Assembly: GCA_040879165.1 (NCBI GenBank)
Contig: JBBDKV010000013.1
Location: 71,992 to 135,991, forward strand
Source of the DNA: JBBDKV01 sp040879165
GTDB lineage: Bacteria; Patescibacteriota; Microgenomatia; UBA1400; PJMF01
Reading direction: 5' to 3'
DNA length: 64,000 nt
A model generated the notes under the pieces. It was not told the origin of the DNA. It saw nothing but the letters and a program-made list of their open reading frames with translations, and made no database searches. Positions 60,577-64,000 of this stretch are shown one piece after another. Position 1 is the first letter of the stretch. The number at the start of each line of letters is the position of its first letter. The position numbers and the translations under genes were made by a program.

Positions 60577-61466
60577 CACATAAATCCTGTATTTCTACAA
60601 GTGTAGACTATATCTTCACCCCTCATTTCAATGCGAGGGGGTCTGGCGTATTATAGAAGGTTAGATTTATCCACTTAAAAGTGGATAGGCCTTTCTATCT
60701 CGTTATAAAAACTCAGTCGTTACGGGGTCAAAGAAAGTTTGTACTGCATACAGCTGACAATATGTGGCGAAATTGTGGTCAAAAATCTATCTCTACTTCT
60801 CGCTGGTATATGCAAACGCGCATATTTTCCCGCAAAATGAATCGATGTTTCTATCCCATAATTTTGCAAAAGTACATATTGCAGTTGTTTATGCTCTAGT
60901 AGAGTAAATGAAGATGTGCAGAGATATGCGCCAGATTTATCTGTGCGCATATAGCCATCGTCCATATACCATACTGCTAAGGCTATGGGTGTTTTTAATA
61001 AAGATTGTATGTTGGAAGGAATAATTTTCTTTCCATCTACATAAAACAATGATCTGTAGTGGTCGAATAGAGAAAGACTGAGTGTGGCAAAACGCCAACG
61101 CTTCGTCATCTTCTGATCTCGTCCACTATGTAGCATTGCTTTAGGAGGTCTTCCGACAAAAGGCTTTAAAACGCTGGTACAGCCAGGTTACATATTCCTT
61201 TTGTCTATCTGTTTGTTCAATTTTTAATCGAACATTAAGACCATTCTTTTCTAAACAACCATCACCTAAAATTTTTTCAACAAGTATTTGTTCTTGTTGA
61301 AAGGACAAACTTTCTCGACTTCCCACGGTATTCCCATTTATATCCATATCTCCAAAGTATCATAAATACCCGAAGAAAAGAAGAAGATATATGAAGGGTT
61401 CACCGTTATAAGCCAGATGTTTTCTCAGGAATTACTTCCTGAGTGACCCAAACCCTTAATGGGTTA
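60577..61466 (-). other. Group I intron in 23S (site about L2511)
   Basis: 890 nt between GATGTCGGCT (5' exon) and CATCGCATCC (3' exon). 5' exon ends in U and intron ends in G. Core-like AAGATATAGTC lies near the 3' end. By my count the site is after position 2511 of E. coli 23S. It carries a LAGLIDADG gene broken by a frameshift. Confidence 0.82.
60720..61347 (-). pseudogene. Frameshifted LAGLIDADG homing endonuclease (intron at L2511)
   Basis: Two frames make up one endonuclease: 61347-61141 (68 aa, first motif ILVEKILGDGCL) and 61136-60720 (138 aa, second motif LAVWYMDDGYM). Removing one T from the run of four (plus-strand A run 61158-61161) joins them as FKAFVGRPPKAMLHSG, which fits the family. 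It is a two-motif monomer type. The break may be a real decay or a homopolymer error. Confidence 0.8.
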
Positions 61467-62038
61467 AGCCGACATCGAGGTAGCAAACCGCGCCGACGCT
61501 AGGGACGCTTAGGCGCGATAACTCTGTTATCCCCAAGGTAGCTTTTATCCGATAAGCCCGGTGTCTTCCACAAAACACACGAGGATCACTATAACCTGCT
61601 TTCGCACCTGCTCGGCTTGTATGCCTCACAGTCAAGCACCCGTATGCTATTGCACGTCCAGCCTGATTTCCATCCAGGCTAAGGGTACCATTGCGCGCTT
61701 GCGTTACCTTTTAGCAAGCAACCTCCCCAGTTAAACTACCCACCAAACAGTGTCTCCTCTGAAGTTTGCATTCAGATTGGGTGAGCTATTGTACACAAAA
61801 CGAGTGGTATTTCACTGATGTCCCTCACATAATGTGAGGGACTCCCACCTATACTAAACAATTCCATATACAACAACAGTGTCAAGTTGTAGTAAAGCTC
61901 TATGGGGTCTTTTTGTCCTGCCGTCAGTAGGCCGCATCTTCACAGCCATTTCAATTTCGCCGAGTAGTAGTTCAAGACAGTGTGAGACTGGTTAAACCTT
62001 TCGTGCGGGTCGCCAATTAAGCGACAAGGAACTTCGCT
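61467..62038 (-). rRNA. rrl: 23S rRNA exon, domains IV-V
   Basis: 572 nt from AGCGAAGTTCC (E. coli 1932) to GATGTCGGCT (2511), against 580 in E. coli. Includes the GGGGATAACAG and GGTTTGCTACCTCGATG segments of the peptidyl-transferase region. Confidence 0.92.
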
Positions 62039-62855
62039 CATTAATACATTTTTACATGTATCTTGTTACTATCCCATTAAATGGGACGATGTAGACATTT
62101 CTGCTACATTCTCTACGTCGCCGTAGAGGTCGGACTATCTCTTATCACCAGTGTGGTGATCCTAGCGTATAGTCTCTGAGGATTCTTGAAACACGTCTTG
62201 AAAACAATATTTTCTTGTTCTTCCTTTTCCCACATTTATTTTCTCACGCAGTACTAATAATTCTCTCAAACCATCTTGAGAAAGATGTTTTTTAAGAACC
62301 ATTATTTTCACTGCTGATTTGAATAAATTAAAATTAGTTTTCTTTCGTTTAGAAAAGAAACTAAATTTTTGAAAAAATGGAACAATATTTCTTGATAAAT
62401 CAATTGGACTGGTCACATCATACGAATAGAGACCATCTCTTCTTCTTTTCAGAATACCGCATTTGAATATTTGGAGTAGTAAAAGAAGCATTGTTTTTTC
62501 TTTTTGAGAAACATTAAAACTAAGTACGGGTTGCCACCCAACACTATAGTCTTTCTTTTTTCTCAAAGAGATATTAAAACTTCCTTCGCCATCAACAAAT
62601 CCTGCGATATATCCCCCAAGTTGCTGAGAAATTGATATATCATTTGCTTCAACCGTGTAGTCAAGTCTTTCCTGCTGGTTTTCTGCTAATAGAACATTTT
62701 TAGTGCTACTCATAATGATGGCATTCTTACTATATAGTAAGAATCTTACATAAAGCGTAGCGACTAGCTCTACTTCTTCAGCCCTTGAATTCCTTTTTCT
62801 GGGCACAGATTTTCCAGCATATAGCTAGGTTTTACTATGGCAACGATTTTGTTTT
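62039..62855 (-). other. Group I intron in 23S (site L1931)
   Basis: 817 nt between the 14-nt exon ending GGT and exon AGCGAAG. Ends in G. Core AGCGTATAGTCTCTGAGGATT (plus strand, 62164-62184) is shared with the next intron. Paired arms also covary with that intron (CCCATTAAATGGG here, TCCGCTAAAGCGGA there). It encodes the LAGLIDADG protein at 62162. Confidence 0.88.
62162..62713 (-). CDS. LAGLIDADG homing endonuclease (intron at L1931)
   Basis: 183 aa from ATG 62713 (a longer frame reaches 62806). Motif GGYIAGFVDGEGSFNIS; then SFNVSQKEKTMLLLLLQIF and a basic C-terminus (KINVGKGRTRKYCFQDVFQ). The last codons (SSETIR, stop) coincide with the intron's core sequence TCAGAGACTATACGC, so protein and ribozyme share bases. 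Confidence 0.85.
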   Translation of the reverse strand: MSSTKNVLLAENQQERLDYTVEANDISISQQLGGYIAGFVDGEGSFNISLRKKKDYSVGWQPVLSFNVSQKEKTMLLLLLQIFKCGILKRRRDGLYSYDVTSPIDLSRNIVPFFQKFSFFSKRKKTNFNLFKSAVKIMVLKKHLSQDGLRELLVLREKINVGKGRTRKYCFQDVFQESSETIR

Positions 62856-62869
62856 ACCATAGAACAGTT
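62856..62869 (-). rRNA. rrl: 14-nt micro-exon of 23S (helix 69)
   Basis: AACTGTTCTATGGT corresponds to E. coli AACGGTCCTAAGGT (1918-1931). The changes pair with those in the upstream exon: AGCAG before TAACTAT pairs with CTGTT here. This covariation supports it as real exon flanked by two introns. Confidence 0.88.
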
Positions 62870-63135
62870 CACTTTTGTTACTATTCCGCTAAAGCGGAAC
62901 GCTCTGCACATTTCTGACAGAGTCTGCATGTCTCCATGCAGGTCGGACTATATCATCTTTTCTTTGAATAAAAGAAAAGGTTAGCGTATAGTCTCTGAGG
63001 ATTTCCCGCTAAGCGGGATCTTTCCTGCTGATTGTCTCTATTCAATTGATTTTCACTGCAATTTTACAATTACGAGTACAATTGACCTCACGAGATGTTC
63101 CAGCATTTGGCTAACTTTTATAACTACAATGTTTC
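62870..63135 (-). other. Group I intron in 23S without ORF (site L1917)
   Basis: 266 nt between GTAACTAT and the micro-exon. Begins GAAACATTG and ends in G. Core sequence at plus 62983-63003 is nearly the same as in the L1931 intron, and GGTCGGACTAT is shared too, so the two probably had a common origin. No reading frame. Confidence 0.85.
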
Positions 63136-64000
63136 ATAGTTACTGCTGCCGTTCACCGGGGCTTCGATTGTAAGCTTATCTCGCCGAAGCGAGAAAAACC
63201 CACGCACTTAACCTTCCGGCACTGGGCAGGCTTCAGCCCGTATACGGCCTCTTACGAGTTTGCACGGACCTGTGTTTTTGGTAAACAGTCCATCTCACAA
63301 CTTTAGCTGCGTCCCTACACCATCCCTCACCAAAATGGTGAGGGGGGTGAGGGAAGGGCATCTCTCGAAATTACGCCCAGCTGTTTTGCCGAATTCCTTA
63401 AACTACTTTCTCTCGCTCTCCTTAGTCTACTCGACCAGACCACCTGTGTCGGTTATCGGTACGATTTGATATGAGTTTCCTTGCGAAGCTTTTCCAGGAT
63501 GCTGAAATCACGCACATCTCTCTTGCCCGAAGGCTCAAAAGACCCATCACACTTCAAATAAACGCTTGTCCGGATTTGCCTAGACAAACTGTTTTAGTGC
63601 TTAGAGACAACATTCACTGCTGCCCATACGCTATCCTGCACCGTCCCTCCCCAAGTCAAACAACTCATACCAAGGACTGGAATATTAACCAGTAATCCAT
63701 CGGCTACCCCGCCACTATAGCGGGCTCACCTTAGGGTCGCCTAACCCGCACACGACGAACGTGGGTGCGGAAACCTTGGTCATTCGGAGTTGAGGATTCT
63801 CACCTCAATTTCGTTACTCATGCCGGCATTCTCACTTCTGATCGCTCCAGCGGCTCCTCACGGGCCACCTTCAATGCACACAGAACGCTCCCTTACCACT
63901 CCCTTGTCAAAAGACAAAGAAATCCTAAGCTTCGGTTGAATGTTTAAGCCTCGTTGAATTTTCGGCGCATATACCCTACGGCTAGTGAGCTGTTACGCTT
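63136..64000 (-). rRNA. rrl: 23S rRNA, upstream exon (runs off window)
   Basis: From CAGTAACTAT (E. coli 1917) upstream; contains CGAAGCCCCGGTGAACGGC and the domain III-IV sequences. The 5' half of 23S lies beyond base 64000. Confidence 0.92.

Overview
The window looks like part of a Candidate Phyla Radiation (Patescibacteria-type) bacterial chromosome read with the standard genetic code. The grounds are compact proteins with missing domains (IF-2 starting at its G domain, DnaJ without zinc fingers, a 240-aa HrcA), a 23S rRNA interrupted by several group I introns with LAGLIDADG genes, many proteins with one membrane anchor and a low-complexity tail, a class II ribonucleotide reductase, type IV pilus genes and many genes of unknown function. 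The phylum-level group cannot be fixed from this sequence alone.

Layout. 1-9.5 kb is a minus-strand information and heat-shock block: infB (cut by the window edge), nusA, dnaJ, a YfhO-type membrane protein with a GT2 glycosyltransferase, then dnaK, grpE and hrcA. 9.6-23 kb holds a GH39-like glycosidase, a GT4 glycosyltransferase, a stand-alone 5'-3' exonuclease, ftsH, a tRNA-binding OB protein, trpS, a tyrosine recombinase, an FtsB-like protein, gltX, purF and an ATP-grasp enzyme. 23.2-24.1 kb holds an orphan Phd/YefM-type antitoxin, two tRNAs with anticodon CAT and a structured RNA candidate. 24.1-36 kb has a YfiH-type protein, a membrane thioredoxin, groEL/groES, an SPFH protein, YidC, a TsaC-TsaE fusion overlapping tsaD, and nrdR-nrdJ. 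36-46 kb is mostly envelope: a DUF5667-like protein, a CPBP-like protein, an archaeal-style CMP kinase, a HEPN candidate, and a PBP1A-GH18-PBP1A cassette, followed by cmk. 46-59 kb has smpB, a large phosphatase-like/propeller membrane protein, PH-domain and small membrane proteins, lepA, rpsT, murJ and a pilN-pilO-type operon ending in an Fn3 protein with an LPxTG-like tail. 59-64 kb is the 5S gene and the 3' part of 23S on the minus strand.

How it fits together. Heat shock is probably controlled by HrcA: three 27-bp operators close to CIRCE but with a shifted half-site (TTAGCAGTC-like) overlap strong promoters of hrcA, dnaK and groES. An NrdR box precedes nrdR-nrdJ. Many genes have a -10 box only 6-10 nt before the start codon and no Shine-Dalgarno, so leaderless transcription seems common, while groES, groEL, nusA, infB, trpS and nrdJ keep clear Shine-Dalgarno sequences.

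Most striking elements: four group I introns in one 23S gene, with a 14-nt micro-exon between two of them and one homing-endonuclease frame reading into the ribozyme core; the diverged CIRCE regulon; the TsaC-TsaE fusion; a promoter followed directly by a terminator-like hairpin ahead of nusA; and an aberrant initiator-like tRNA next to a partial duplication of its 3' end.
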